DNA of 64,000 nt. It comes from Cycas panzhihuaensis (taxonomy: Eukaryota; Cycadophyta). Location: contig CM041465.1 of assembly GCA_023213395.1 (NCBI GenBank), positions 49,235,741-49,299,740 on the forward strand, in the 5' to 3' direction. Every line of letters starts with the position of its first letter. Positions within the stretch are counted from its first letter, which is position 1. Of the stretch, positions 12,110 through 25,798 are shown piece by piece. The notes beneath the pieces were generated by a model, which worked only from the letters and a program-made list of their open reading frames with translations, was not told where the DNA came from and did not search any database. The position numbers and the translations under genes are program-made.

Positions 12110-13130
12110 AACTTGAACTTCAATATCCTCTAGTTGTAATGGCTAATCAATAGAGGAAGTGCCAAAATCAAGTGGAGTTGAATATAAAGTAATTGGAGCA
12201 GAAGTAGATGAAAGAACAATAAGTGCAAAAGATGTACATGGTGTAAAGATTGTAAGGGAAGGAAATCCTCAACAATGTGCTTTCCTTTTTCAATGGGAGA
12301 TTGGATGGATGTAGATTCTAACTCGTCATTATCTTCAACAAACATTACATCTCTTGATACATGTATTTTCTTAGCATTGGAATAATATATCCTATATGCT
12401 TTGATGTGAATAACATAACCAACAAAAGTACATTTAAGACTATTTTTATCTAAGTTTTTTATTGATGCGGAATATGCATATAAGTAATACACCAAAATGT
12501 CCTCAAATGGCTAACTGTTGGCATTCTGTCAGACCAAGCCTCTATTGTGTTATTCGTGACTGCTAAAGTTGGACTCTTATTTTTCACTTAGCCTACTATG
12601 TGAAATGCTTCTTCCTAATAGAAATGAGGTATCCCTTTTGCATGCATCATTGTTTTGGATTTATCGGCCAAAGTCTTGTTCATATGCCCAAAAACTCCAT
12701 TCTGCTAAGGTGTATAAGGAGTAGTGAGTTATCGCTTGATTCCATGATGCTTGCCGATTTGATTACAGTCCTTTGAAGTAAATTCACCTTTGAAGATTTT
12801 GATTGAGAATCCAAATTCATTTTCCACCTTCAATTTGAATTCTTTGAATTTTTCAAATGCCTCTGATTTTTACTTGATGAAGTACACCTAAACTTTATAT
12901 GAAAAACCATTAATGAAAGTGATATAATGAAAAACACCTCTAAGGGATGCCATGGGCATGGGTCTACATAAATCTATATGGATAAACTGCAAGGGTTGTG
13001 ATGCATGCCACAAATTGCCTTTAGGAAAAGATTGTCTATGCTAAGGCCCCGTGATACATGCTTCACAAAGACACTTTGAGGTAGATATCTTTGGAAGCCT
13101 ATACATCATATTTTTGTTAAACATTATTTT
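12110..13130 (-). pseudogene. Element B integrase remnant
   Basis: Minus strand. The C-terminal integrase block (CTFVGY...KAYRIY...SRDVMFVE) lies at 12320-12450. Upstream parts, in several frames, include an FEFKLKVENEFG-like core segment near 12800-12850 and a CEACITG-like pre-integrase segment near 13050. It would have cut target DNA and joined cDNA ends. The Asp/Glu triad cannot be confirmed because of frame changes. Confidence 0.6.
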
Positions 13131-13489
13131 AATATTTTCTAGGCTCGAGTGGCCTAGTTTATTATGCTAAAGTTGATTCTTTGACATAGATTAAGTGATA
13201 GAATATGCAACATCAAGTGTTATGTTTGATGCCTTCAATTTATAAAATCCATGGTTCTCATGATCAATAGTTATCACTTGATCATTCTTGTCATTAATTG
13301 TGCATTTCCACCTTTAAATAAAATACTCATTTGTTGTTTTTCTATCTGACTAATAAATATGAGACTTTTCTCCATTGAGAGTACTAAGTAGGCATCTCTA
13401 GTAGGAAATATAGAAGTTGGGTTATTAGGTGAATAAAATGAGGCAATTTTGCCTATACTAGAAATTTCAACAGATTTACTATTGTCAAA

Positions 13490-13600
13490 TGTAATAGATT
13501 ACCCTCTTTCTTCTTTTACATTGTAAAGTAATTCTTCATTACCAATCATATGCCGAGATGCCCCTGAATCAATAATCTAAGTATTATCACTTTCAAATTT
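13490..13600 (-). pseudogene. Element B aspartic protease active-site remnant
   Basis: The minus strand near 13545-13580 reads IIDSGASRHMI, the Copia protease catalytic motif (DSGA), preceded by a stop codon. It lies between the zinc knuckle and the integrase, the correct Copia position. The rest of the domain is too decayed to delimit. Confidence 0.6.
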
Positions 13601-13689
13601 GTGATCAGCACAAAACATCGTATCTTCATCTGTAAATTGATTTGTGTGGCATTGATTGTCACCTTTAAAGCCTTCCATTCCTCTTTAAC

Positions 13690-13870
13690 CTTCTAAAAAA
13701 CCACATTGATTTGGTCTAAGGGTTTGTTGTTATTACTACTGTTGTTAAAATTGTTGTTGACGAAGCTACTGCTAATGTGACTATTACATATTTGATTGCT
13801 TCTTTCTACGTTTATGAGTTATGTGACCTACCTTGTTATAATAATGACATATTACATTGTCTTTAGATGT
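13690..13870 (-). pseudogene. Element B gag zinc-knuckle remnant
   Basis: Minus-strand text CHYYNKVGHITHKR matches the CCHC spacing of a retroviral-type knuckle, with the second and last Cys changed to Tyr and Arg. An Asn-rich low-complexity segment follows. It would have bound the element RNA. Confidence 0.55.
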
Positions 13871-13879
13871 GTTAATGTT

Positions 13880-14925
13880 TATCTGAATTTGAATGGAAAA
13901 GTGAAAAACTTTATCCAATCCAAAACAAACTCAGAATCAATATATAATATATATTACATTTTAAAAAGTTATTTCAAAATTCTATTGTTTTTGCGCTCTA
14001 ATGAGTATATACGGGACTGCTACAGCAATCTGGAATGAAGGAAAGTGTGTAAGGCATGAATTGGATTGTTGTGCCTTATCTGAAATGGTTTTCCAGTTTT
14101 TAAGAAGTGACAATTTATCCTCTATTTTAACCGTAAGCCTCTTTTGGGTTATCGACTGACTTGAGCATCTTCGCTGGATTGCTACCACTGTTTTCGTCTT
14201 TCCCACGCTATGCCTAAACCTTTTTAAATTCCTCTCATACCTCAGAAATAGATTTGGGCCTCCGCCATTTTCTCTGCACTCTTCCTCTATCTATTTCTCT
14301 TTTGTGCCACTACGACTCATCTCTAGGATAATGGCGAACGCATGTGTCTCTTAATGACTGCTATAACTCTTATTTCTTTCCCTGTGACCATGTTTTTTAT
14401 TATTGATTTCTTAAAGTGCCTTCCATACCCTCTATGCATTCTGTGCATCCTGTGCATTCTCTGTGTTAATTATTTTTTTCCTTCCATTTTATATCTTCAC
14501 TCTTTAGTTTATAACTGATGAAAATTAGTTAATAAAAACTGGTTTTCTAACTTTCTGACATGTGTACGTCTGAGTTGGATATTTTCTGTAATCAAATGAT
14601 CACTTTTAAATTGTCAAATCTATATTTGGTCACACTTGGTCACATTCTAGTTGTACCTAACTGCAGTCCGGTCACACCTGGTTACAGTTCTATTGCACCT
14701 ACGAATTTTCGGTTGCACCTTCAGACGTTTCTAGTTGCACCTATAGACTTCTGGTTGTACCCTGGTAAAACATGGTCATACCAACATGCACTTTTCTTCA
14801 CATTTTATTAGTCCATATTATATTTTTCCACCTATTAAAGACTGGATATATAAAACACGTTCCATCCAAATATTTTTGTACTCATTTTGAAGAGTGACAT
14901 ATATTTAATCGATCCAAAATCAGAT
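13880..14925. other. About 1 kb without Copia signature inside element B
   Basis: This lies between the gag body and the gag zinc knuckle of B, where about 0.3 kb would be expected, and shows no gag similarity. It holds a run of loosely periodic words (gttgcacct or ggtcacacc) at 14620-14790. Loosely similar strings flank it (atccaaaa near 13915 and near 14910). A further old insertion is possible but has no clean ends. Confidence 0.35.
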
Positions 14926-15546
14926 CAATGTTTATGCTCCCAAACTTCCTTTGAAGTTATTATTTGAGACTCTGTTTGGCATTGAACTTATCCGCGAATA
15001 CTCTTAAAGTTGATGGTTCTTCTACTTCAAGTAAATTTGTTCTTCTTAAAGAATGAGACTCTCAAATTGATTGAAAGTTAAAGTAGTAAAAGTGCCATCT
15101 CTAGTAATTAATAAGATGAAACCCTTATATTCTATTAGCAAAGCATGCGAAGTTAAATTTACAAGTTCATCTCTAGAAGTTGGTTTACCAAGAGTATTTA
15201 ACTCATTACAAATATCTTTAATGATAGACAAGAATGCCAGCATGAGCTTTATAATTTTAAAAAAATACAATTTTGCTTTGATCATTATGATACAAGTCTC
15301 ATCTCACCTATCATATAACGAAAATAAAGTATTTCAAACTTCTTTTGATGTTTTGGCACATGCAATGTTTTGATCAACATTTATATCAACAATCATATGC
15401 AAAAAGGTTAAGGCAATTTCATCATTAGCTTCCCAAGTAGCAACTAAAACTAGATCATTCTTAATAAAAACATATTCATTAGTTGGACTCGTAACAGGTA
15501 CATGTTTGAAATTTTTTTTGAAAGTAAATCCCCAAAATTCATTCAT
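14926..15546 (-). pseudogene. Element B gag remnant
   Basis: Minus strand from ATG at 15546. The UBN2-type Copia gag blocks are visible: EANDEIALTFLHMIVD, then SKEVWNTLFSLYDR across a frame break near 15334, then NELNTLGKP...RDELVNLTS (15200-15120). It would form the cytoplasmic particle. Broken by stops. Confidence 0.65.
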
Positions 15547-17130
<1,584 letters not shown>

Positions 17131-17135
17131 AGAAC

Positions 17136-17446
17136 TAAAAGAGGTTAATGTATCAAGGTCATTTGTGTATATTAATTATATGACCTTAAGATATATTGTT
17201 AGCATTAGTCTCTTAATGAAATGCACTTTATGTGTATTTAGATGTAATTTCGAGTTCATGTCATTAGGCGGGAAAATCCTAACCCTAATGCTCATTCTCA
17301 ATAATAAAAGATGAAATCTCGAGGAGGGAGTCATTATTCATTCTCACCTCTAAGCTTGCTTTCATATCCTGTTTTATTTCTTTTTCATTCTCCATTGCCA
17401 TTGTGTGCATGTGAGCGATTTATTCCCTAAATCCATCATTCCTTCA
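17136..17446 (+). repeat. Element C 5' LTR
   Basis: 311 bp. The initial TG is mutated to TA; the end is CCTTCA. A degenerate tRNA-Met primer site (gatcagagttag) follows at about 17452-17463. Confidence 0.9.
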
Positions 17447-19368
17447 TGTAAGATCAGAGTTAGAAGGGGATCTATTCACTCAATTCCATTTGCATGGAGT
17501 TATTTTGCTTCTTTACCTTTAATGTGAAGTATTGAGAGTGCATTCATCATTTTTTAACATTTTGATAGTTTAAAATTATAGTATTGTGTATGTTGTTGAT
17601 TTCTCTATGTGTGCAGAAATTCAAAGGTGAAGAATTGAAGCTGTTCAGTTGTCGGAACAGTTTCAGAAGCATTAAAGGCCTAAAATTTCATAAAAAATTT
17701 GACCATCTCATATTTTGATGAAATTTGGCATAAAAGGTCATGTTGACTAGTAGATTATTTTTGTCTTCTAGAGCAATTTCAGATTCAACCTGCAACAATG
17801 AGTTTTAGCTAAGATAAAAAGGTAAAATTTGTGGATAAGTAATTTAAGGAACTTTTCCTAATGAAATCTTTTAATTATTAGCTGAAAATCTAAAAGTTTT
17901 ATTAAGAGATCTGGTAGATTTATGTCTTAGGATCATTTTAAGATAAATCTTATCAAATTTCATCCACTGGTTAGTGAGATCTATGCAGTTTTTTCACGAT
18001 TACTGAATTTGCTTACTCAACTCCATAAAGGACATTGCAAGGGCATTTCGGGTAATTTTTTGGTTGATTTTGGAGATGGTACGCAAGGGAAAGTTGATGT
18101 ACATGTAAAAACGTAACTTTTGACATATTGAAGTTCAGATTCTGAGACAATGAATCTCGCGGGATTTTGCTTTTGTGTTTTTTTTAATAGAAATGTTTTT
18201 GTGTCTTTTTACAAATCTGACTTCATAACTCTATCAGAAACGATATTATGAACACTTTTTCCTTCTGTAATAAATTCATATTTCATCATTTAGGCCTTCA
18301 TATTTGTAATTTTTAAAAAATTATGCTCATTTATCATTATTTGTAAATTTTATGAAAAAATCATAAAATAGGGCAAAATAGCATGCATATAGATTTAGAA
18401 AAATTAGAACTTTAGTGGTAAGTTGATTATCTTTTTAGCCCATTATGGCTTTTATATCAAAGCTTCCAAAAACATATTTGGAAACATTGCACTAAAGCAA
18501 GGGAGACTTTGGATTAGAAGCAACATCTGGTTCTCTTGCTAAATCTAGCATGCCTTTTCTATTGCACACATAGCATAAAGCATCACATAAAGTAGCAATA
18601 ACAACAAAGCAAGCACGAAAAGTAAGTAAGCACATTTGGCAACTTTCCATTTCAGTTTTCAGTTATTCGAAAACATCTTACATTATTCCTAAAAGGAATC
18701 TTATCCATATGATTTATACCGTCAGTTCTTGACTTCTGCACACACTCACCTTGGTTGAAATAGATTATGGTTGGCCGAAGTCTAGGCCCTAAAGGAGATG
18801 TGAGTTTCATTCTGGGTTTGGTCTTAATCGGAATAATGGTAGAGGGATAAGTTAGCCATACCTACATCCTCCAATCAGGGATAATCCTGATAACCACCCG
18901 GGAAAACTAAAAACCTGAATGCAAGATTAAAATCAACCCAGTCTAATATCTGTCATAGTCGTGGGATACGCAGTACTGTTTGACTCTTCAGAGGAGGTAT
19001 ATAGCTACTCACTGGTAAACTGGGAGTACCTGGGTTCCACTATGACTTGGATTTTATCACTAAGCACAGGTGTGGGTATCGCGGGTGAAGGCCTTAATCA
19101 TATACTAGAAGTCTTAAGCATCGAAACCTCACCTACATTTGGACATAAGTTAGAGGTTAGTGGCATGACACATCACCACTCTTTCCTAGCTCTACATTAG
19201 ACCTCATTCTTGCATCATTGCTTATACTCATAGTTGTTGAAAAATACTTAATCATTGCTTGCTTCTCATCATAGCATTCATTTCTACATCCTTGTTGCGC
19301 CAGGTGTATTAGCCACGCGTGTCAGTGGCACATACTTCTATTATCTCTTCTACTTCATCATCATCACC
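17447..19368 (+). other. Element C untranslated leader
   Basis: 1.9 kb between the 5' LTR and gag. Only short frames are present (for example 79 codons at 18961-19200), none with a recognisable domain. Long leaders of this kind are common in plant Copia elements. Confidence 0.6.
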
Positions 19369-20345
19369 ATGTCATCTCAATTTAAATAGAATGTTAACTG
19401 TACATTGAAAGGCAAAGAAAATTGGGATCTATGGTACACTGGAGTTAAAAATGCTGCAAAGTATGAAGGCCTTTGGAGAGCCCACTTGCAGCCTACACCT
19501 AGCATACCAACAATAGCTACAACACCTGCTTCTAGTGGATCCACCCTAACAGCTCCTACAAATGCTGCAACCAAACTACAATGTGAGATAGATGATGAAA
19601 AGATTCGTGTAGGAATTCTGTTGGTCACTGATCACTCCTTTCACAACTTGATTAATTAAGAGCAACATGATACAGCTTGGAAGGTCCTTGAAGTTCTCAA
19701 GAAAAACTTTGATACCAAATCAGATTTAGAATTTGCTCATCTTGTTCTGAAAATGAACAAATTAAAAATGCAGAAGGTACGAGCTCATGAAACAATAAAT
19801 CTCCTTTGACCAATCAAACAAGTAATTGATAAAGATTTCAAAACCCAATGTATTACTTGGGCATTCTTGATCCAGTCATGTCTACATGTTCCTAATTATA
19901 AAAACTTGCTTGGAAGTCTTCAATCTAGTGGAACATTGAAGACACTAAACTTTGAAGCACTTGTTGATAAGTTCATAGAATTTGACAAGACCTTTGATAC
20001 AAACTTTGTAGCCTCTAACTCTCTTCCAGATGTAGCATTTGAGGTAGAAGAAGAAGTTTGCTACACAAGAAATCAAGGTCCCTCTTGTGGTAGAAGAAAT
20101 AACCGAGTAAGAGAAAGAGGAAGAAATATAGAAAATCATCCACAAGGTCAATCAAACCCTCAATCACAACCTCAACAATCTCAAGCGTAAGAGCCACCTC
20201 AACAAAGAGCAAGACAGTCAGGCTAAACTAGTACCTTTTCAGGGACTGGTAATCAAACTATTATGTGTGATCGGTGTAATCGTAAAAGACACTTAGCAAA
20301 AGACTACAGAACTACCACTTATAAGTTGGCCAAGTTCTAACCAAA
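19369..20345 (+). pseudogene. Element C gag remnant
   Basis: The likely original ATG is at 19369, with an in-frame TAG six codons later. The gag block LKGKENWDLWYTGVKNA and a Gln/Arg-rich tail (20085-20190) are recognisable. A zinc knuckle lies at 20266-20307 with the last Cys replaced by Tyr. Further stops occur near 19659 and 19810. It would have formed the particle and bound RNA. Confidence 0.8.
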
Positions 20346-20850
20346 ACATGGATCTCACAATGTTGAAGAAACTTGTGAAGAATTCTTTAGTAATACAGGA
20401 TTTGTACAAGTACACGTGTAAAGAATTGAGGGATCTTCAACATCAAATGCCATTGACCAACCAAAGAGATACTTTGAAGCTCGATGTAGATATATCACTT
20501 GTGAATTCCCTTCACCAATGCCAAGCCCTATTGGAATTACCAATAGTGTGGATTTAATCGATGGATAATGGATCATGGACACATGATCAATTCAACATAT
20601 AACGTGCAGTGGCAGTCTATATCAGACATTTGACTCAAATGTTCAAGGAGTTGTTTACATGGCTAATAACTCACAACAACCTGTTAAAGGAATTGGTAAC
20701 ATTTGCCTGAAACTCTCAAGCTTAGAAGATTTTACATTACTTGATGTCTTATACATACCCAATCTCAAACAAAACCTACTCTCTTTATCCACACTTCTCT
20801 CTTGTGGATTTGATCTAAGTGTAACTGCAAATGAACAAACTCTCTAGGTC
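20346..20850 (+). pseudogene. Element C aspartic protease remnant
   Basis: The catalytic motif is present at about 20569-20600 as WIMDT-stop-SIQHIT. The Gly codon of DTG is now TGA (20584-20586), so the active site itself is destroyed. The C-terminal half (VLYIPNLKQNLLSLSTLL, 20733-20790) is well preserved. It would have processed the polyprotein. Confidence 0.75.
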
Positions 20851-21945
20851 ATTCACCCTCCGACTAATCAAGTAGTCTTGACTGGACATCTCTCCGGCAA
20901 ACTCTTTTTACTGAATGGCTCTCCATCTTCTAAAGCCCATTATGCCCAAAGCCCTTGTGTCGATGAAGAATTTGAATTTAATTCCATCTTAATCCATCCA
21001 ACGTTGTCACTAGAAGCTCTTTAGCATACTCACATGGGCCATGTTCATATTGATAGACTTAGAGATCTTTCTAACACTCTTCCAAATCTTCCAAAGTTCT
21101 CCTCTAAGCCCTTTAAATGTGAAGCTTGTATCATTGTCAAATCTCATCGATAACCCTTTCCTAAAAGTCAGTGCAAATTGAGCCATCCATTACAATTGGT
21201 ACACTTTGATTTGTGCGGGTCAATACCCATTCCTTCACTAAAAGGTAAATTATATTACATTCTTTCATTGATGATTTCACTAGAAAAGTATGGGTAGCTT
21301 TTCTACACAAGAAATATGAAGCCTTCCGTGTATTCAAAGCCCTCACTGAAAAAGAGTCAGGTTATCAATTCAAATGTCTTCAAACTGATAATGGTGGAGA
21401 ATATACCTCATATGAGTTTGAAAGATACCTTCGAGACAATGGCATAAAGCATCAAACAATAGTAGCAGGTATCCCACAACAAAATAAAGTTACCAAGTAC
21501 ATGAACAGGACAATCATGAACATGGCTTGAGCTATATTGATATATAAAAATGTACCTACCTACTTATGGGTTGAAGCAATTTGGACAACTGTTTATTGTA
21601 TCAATGTTATTAGCCCATCAAAGGAAGGACAAGCACCTAATGAAAAGTGGTCAAGACAAGCCCCCATTGTTCACTACTTAAAAAATTTTGGCTCTATATG
21701 CTATGCTCACATTCTGGATTCACATCGAAATAAACTCTAGCCAAGGGCACTTAAAGGCATCTTTGTTGGATACCCTATGGATAAGAAAGGGTATAAGGTC
21801 TTTATACTTTCACTACGAAAAATTATCATTACCAAAGATGTCATTTTTGCAAAGACAGAGGATCAGTTACTTAAACTGGACTCTAAAATATCCTCACGTC
21901 GCTACAATAATGTTATCAAGTATGATGTTCAAATTCTAAAATTTG
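20851..21945 (+). pseudogene. Element C integrase remnant
   Basis: The pre-integrase zinc-binding block (H...H...CEAC) lies at about 21024-21153. The core shows FIDDFTRKVWV (21265-21300), QTDNGGEYTS (21380-21410) and a QNK segment where the catalytic Glu region lies (21478-21500). The C-terminal block FVGYPMDKKGYKVF is at 21760-21800. Several stops. A run of about ten G at 21947-21956 ends the readable frame and is a slippage-prone site. Confidence 0.8.
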
Positions 21946-21956
21946 GCGGGGGGGGG

Positions 21957-22430
21957 GTGCAAATATAAATTACTCCAAATATTAGAAGCTGACAATAGGG
22001 CCTCGGAGGATACAAGTTATGGCTGTGAACCGATGAGTGCATATCCATCACCATTCTTTGAAGATAATAAAGTTGACAAAGACAAAGCCATTATAAAAGA
22101 ACCATCCTCTCCACCTTCAGTCCACAAAGGCAAAATAGTAGTAGAAGGACTATCTTCCTTAGGCTCGTCAACATCCTCCTCACAAAATAATCATTTTAAT
22201 GAACAATATGAGAACCAAGAAGTTGAGGAAATGAGGACTTCATTCCCAACTCGAGGATCTCGAGAAGCCTGCCAACTCAATAAGGACATACAACCAGATG
22301 AGGTGGGTAAAACTGAAACTCAAAGTGCCCATAGAGAAAGGATGCAGGAATCATTATATACTGAGCTTGAACCAGCAGAAATGCACCTTACTCTTAATGA
22401 AGAACCCCTCTCATACTAGGAAGCTATAAA
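21957..22430 (+). pseudogene. Element C linker between integrase and RT
   Basis: An open frame (21943-22419) rich in Ser, Glu and Pro without a globular motif, matching the variable linker between integrase and RT in Copia polyproteins. It ends in a stop just before the RT N-terminal block. Confidence 0.6.
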
Positions 22431-23124
22431 ACATACAGTTTGGAGAAATGCCATGAACGAAGAGTATTAATCTCTTATCAAGAATGGTACATGGGAGCTC
22501 ATTGATCTACCACTTGGTAGAAGGGTAGTTCAAAATAAATGGGTGTTCAAAAACAAATATAGATAAGATGGCACCCTTGAAAAACATAAGGCGAGGTTGG
22601 TAGCTAAAGGATTTACATAAAGGGAAGGCATCAACTACACTGAAGTCTTTGCATCTATAACCAAGTGGCCTACAATTATAACTCTTGTGGCCTTGGCTAC
22701 TAAACAGGGTTATAAAATCCACCAACTCGATATTAAGATCGCATTTCTCAATGGAGATCTTGAAGAAGAAATTTACATGGATTATCTAGAAGGATATGAG
22801 ATCGAAGGTCAATAACATAAGGTTTACAATCTCAGAAAGTCCTTGTATGACCTTAAACAAGCCCCTCGTGCTTGGTTTGCCAAGTTGTATGAAAGAATGA
22901 GGCAACTTGGATACGAGGTTTGTGACTACCAAGATATTGATGCAACATTGTTCATCAAGTACCATAAGGATAAAGTCACTTATCTCATAATCTTTATGGA
23001 TGATATGCTAGTGACGGGTAATAGTGAAGAGGAAATAACCCAGCTGAAAAAGGACCTTGGCAAAACGTTCGAATTGTCTGAACTCAGTTTGATGAAATAT
23101 TACTTGGGAATTGAAGTAACATAA
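22431..23124 (+). pseudogene. Element C reverse transcriptase remnant
   Basis: Blocks in order: WRNAMNEEY, WELIDLP, NKWVFK, KARLVAKGF, QLDIKIAFLNGDLEEEIYM, SLYDLKQAPRAWF, and the catalytic FMDDM at about 22996-23010 (usually YVDD), ending MKYYLGIEV. Internal TAA/TAG codons occur at about 22468, 22564, 22618 and 22813. The first catalytic Asp region (LDIK for LDVK) and the DD pair remain. This is one of the best-preserved RT copies in the window. Confidence 0.88.
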
Positions 23125-23890
23125 AATAATGTTAAAATTTTCCTCTTCCAAGGAAAATATATTAACAATCTTCTAACTAGGTTTTAGTTAGAAGATGCTC
23201 GACTAGTGGCATTACTTATGGACCCTAATACCAAACTCTTAGTTGATGGTGACACTAGGGAGGCAAACGTAACACTTTATAGGAAATTTATAGGTAGTCT
23301 CATCTATACTACCAATACAAGACCAGATATTGCACACTCTGTCAGTATTCTTGTTCGTTACATGACAAATCCTAAGCAGAATCATTGGCAGGTAGTAGTA
23401 TGAGTGTTGAAATACCTTAAGACAACCAACAAATATGGTTTGTTGTATGAACCTAATTCAGACTTCAAACTTTCTACATACACAGACTCAGACTTTGTAG
23501 AAGATAAAGATACAGGAAGATCTACGTCTGGGTATGTAATGTTTCTTGGAACAACACCAATATCATGGAGATCCAGACGACAGAAGATAGTTGCAAATTC
23601 AACTCCCGAAGCTAAATACATTGCTACTTCTGAGACCGGTAAGGAGGTGATATGGCTGAGAAAATTATTAAAAACATTGAATGTCACCCAAACAAATCCT
23701 ACGAGTCTTCATATGGATAGTCAATCAACAATCTACATGGCAAAAAATCTTATATTTCATGATTGTACTAAACACATAAGTATGAAAATCCACAGGATTA
23801 GAGAACTTGTTCATGACGATACAATTTAATTGGAATACTGCCCCATAACAGATCAAGTTGTTGATATCTTCACCAAACAACTGCAAATGT
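23125..23890 (+). pseudogene. Element C RNase H remnant
   Basis: Continues from RT. RPDIAHSVSIL at 23320-23352, then YTDSDFVEDKDTGRSTSGY (23479-23535), SWRSRRQKIVANSTPEAKYIA (23565-23630) and HMDSQSTIYMAKN (23710-23750). All blocks of Copia RNase H are present, with an in-frame stop at 23401-23403. Confidence 0.85.
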
Positions 23891-23954
23891 AAAGTTTGAA
23901 CAGTCTTGAAGGCAACTTAGCCTTAGGGCCTCCATCTTCGGCTAATCAAAGAAG

Positions 23955-24110
23955 ATGGCAACATGATCATCATACTCTATTCTCTTCGTGAAAACCCCTT
24001 GTGGGCGTGGAAGAATAAGAGTAAGTCTATGCTTTATTCTCTTTGTGAAAACCCCATGTGGGCACGAAAGGATAAGGGTTGTACTAGTGTTGGAAAATTA
24101 GAACCTATGA
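23955..24110 (+). repeat. Short tandem repeat in the element C 3' region
   Basis: Two diverged copies of a roughly 70-bp unit containing ctttattctctttgtgaaaa and ccccatgtgggc, between RNase H and the 3' LTR. Possibly part of the element's 3' untranslated region. Confidence 0.6.
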
Positions 24111-24392
24111 AAACCCAAAATGGCATAGGAGATGACCAAATAGTATATGGAGACTTAGCAGATTAAGCTGCATATTTAAGCTACTTGGCTATCAGGCTAC
24201 ATCAAAGAGGCACCTTAACTATTTTGATTTATAAAATGGGCTATAGATCTTAGAAAGTTCATGGGTTTTTATTCCCCATGAGAGTTTTCCCATAAAAGTG
24301 TCATTTAGAATTTCAATATAATAATGAGGCTCAAATCAAGACCTCATAGAATAGATTTTCTCAAAATGACCTTCCACCATTAAGGGGCGGAT

Positions 24393-24703
24393 TGAAAGAG
24401 GTTAATGTATCAAGGTCATTTGTGTATATTAATTATATGATCTTAGAATATATTATTAGCATTAGTCTCTTAATAAAATGCACTTTATGTGCATTTAGAT
24501 GTAATTTCGGGTTCATGCCATTAGGCAGAAAAATCCTAACCCTAATGCTTACCCTCAATAATAAAAGGCAAAATCTCAAGGAGGGAGTCATTATTCATTC
24601 TCACCTCCAAGCTTGCTCTCATATCTTGTTTCATTTCTTTTTCATTCTCCATTGCTATTGTGTGCATATAAGTGATTTATTCCCTAGATCCATCATTCCT
24701 TCA
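24393..24703 (+). repeat. Element C 3' LTR
   Basis: 311 bp with intact TG...CA ends. It is preceded by the purine-rich tract aaggggcgga at 24382-24391. Confidence 0.92.
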
Positions 24704-24708
24704 AGAAC

Positions 24709-25247
24709 CCATTTTTAATGCTTTAGATCTCTTCTTTAAGGTCAACACAACCTTCAATGAATATCAAAATAGATCTCCACTAATAGATTTAGGAAAAATA
24801 AGTGAATTTCATTAAAAAAATTGCCCTGCATGTGTAAAATTTGCTCAAAATAGTGAGTTAACACTTGCATGTGGGGTGCAGATAGAAATAAGTGTATATG
24901 AGATTGATTCCCAGTCAAAACATGAACAATCTTCTGAGATCTACCTTAATCCTATAAAAAATTAAATTTTTTAATGGAGGAAATCAATGAAAAACACTAC
25001 TTTTAGTAATATTTTACTGCTACACCCACTAAAATGAGTCTTAAAGAAAAATTAAAACTTAGAATAATGCATCTCTAGCTTGAAAATTATTGTCAAATGG
25101 TAAGAAATTTCAGTAAATAATCTAAACTATACCTTGAATTACCTTTGAAGAGTAAAGGTTGTCATCAAGGGTTTGGAACCCTCTCACAAACTAAGAAAAT
25201 TAGTAGGAAAAGAAAGAAAAATCCTCTCATAAGGCGCTAATACCAAA
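24709..25247 (-). other. Element B leader, 5' part, with primer site
   Basis: Non-coding leader of B resuming after C. The minus-strand primer site TGGTATTAGCGC (plus 25234-25245) lies two bases inside the 5' LTR and resembles the tRNA-Met type TGGTATCAGAGC with two differences. Confidence 0.65.
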
Positions 25248-25793
25248 TGTTGAGAAAGGGCATTAAGCCTAAGGCCTTAATGATTTAAAATAGAGGAGAA
25301 ACTGCTATGAGAATAAGGATGATTAACATCTATGAGATCTAGTATGAAGATGAACCCTATGAGTAAGCACGAGCATATAGATCACAAGCATAATGACACT
25401 AATATGGAGGAGAATGAATTAATCCAATCTTCAAATAAGAAAGAATACTTGATTAGCAAATCAGCAACATAATAATACACACACCATCATATCTACATAC
25501 ATGAGAATTGGTCTCAATATATAGATTATGAAAAAAGAATTTGAGAGACTACATGTTTGACAAATGTCAAACATTTAAGATATGCCAGATGCATAAGAGA
25601 CAAGTGTCCCTTGGATTCTCTTGTGATAAAAGATGCATGGAAGGTACATAGATCCTCAAATTATAATATTATGCCACTAAAAAGAATGTGGGTGTGTACT
25701 TTATCACTTAAGTGATAAGTCCCATTAACATAAAGTACAATAATAAAACATTCTAAAATATATTACTTAACATGTAAACATAAAGATTTAACA
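25248..25793 (-). repeat. Element B 5' LTR
   Basis: 546 bp, direct repeat of 9886-10430, TG...CA ends. The target copy GAAAC follows at 25794-25798. Confidence 0.92.
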
Positions 25794-25798
25794 GAAAC

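Larger units (their letters stand above)
17136..24703 (+). mobile_element. Element C: Copia LTR retrotransposon inside element B
   Basis: 7,568 bp with two 311-bp LTRs and a perfect target duplication AGAAC (17131-17135, 24704-24708). The order gag, protease, integrase, reverse transcriptase, RNase H identifies Copia. About 26 of 311 LTR positions differ by eye (about 8 percent), mostly transitions. Every domain carries stops, so it is inactive. It lies in the leader of element B in the opposite orientation. Confidence 0.93.

Noticed and set aside
21777-21968. Extra short frames around the integrase C-terminus of element C
   Set aside because: Alternative-frame shadows around the G run; the integrase frame explains the similarity.
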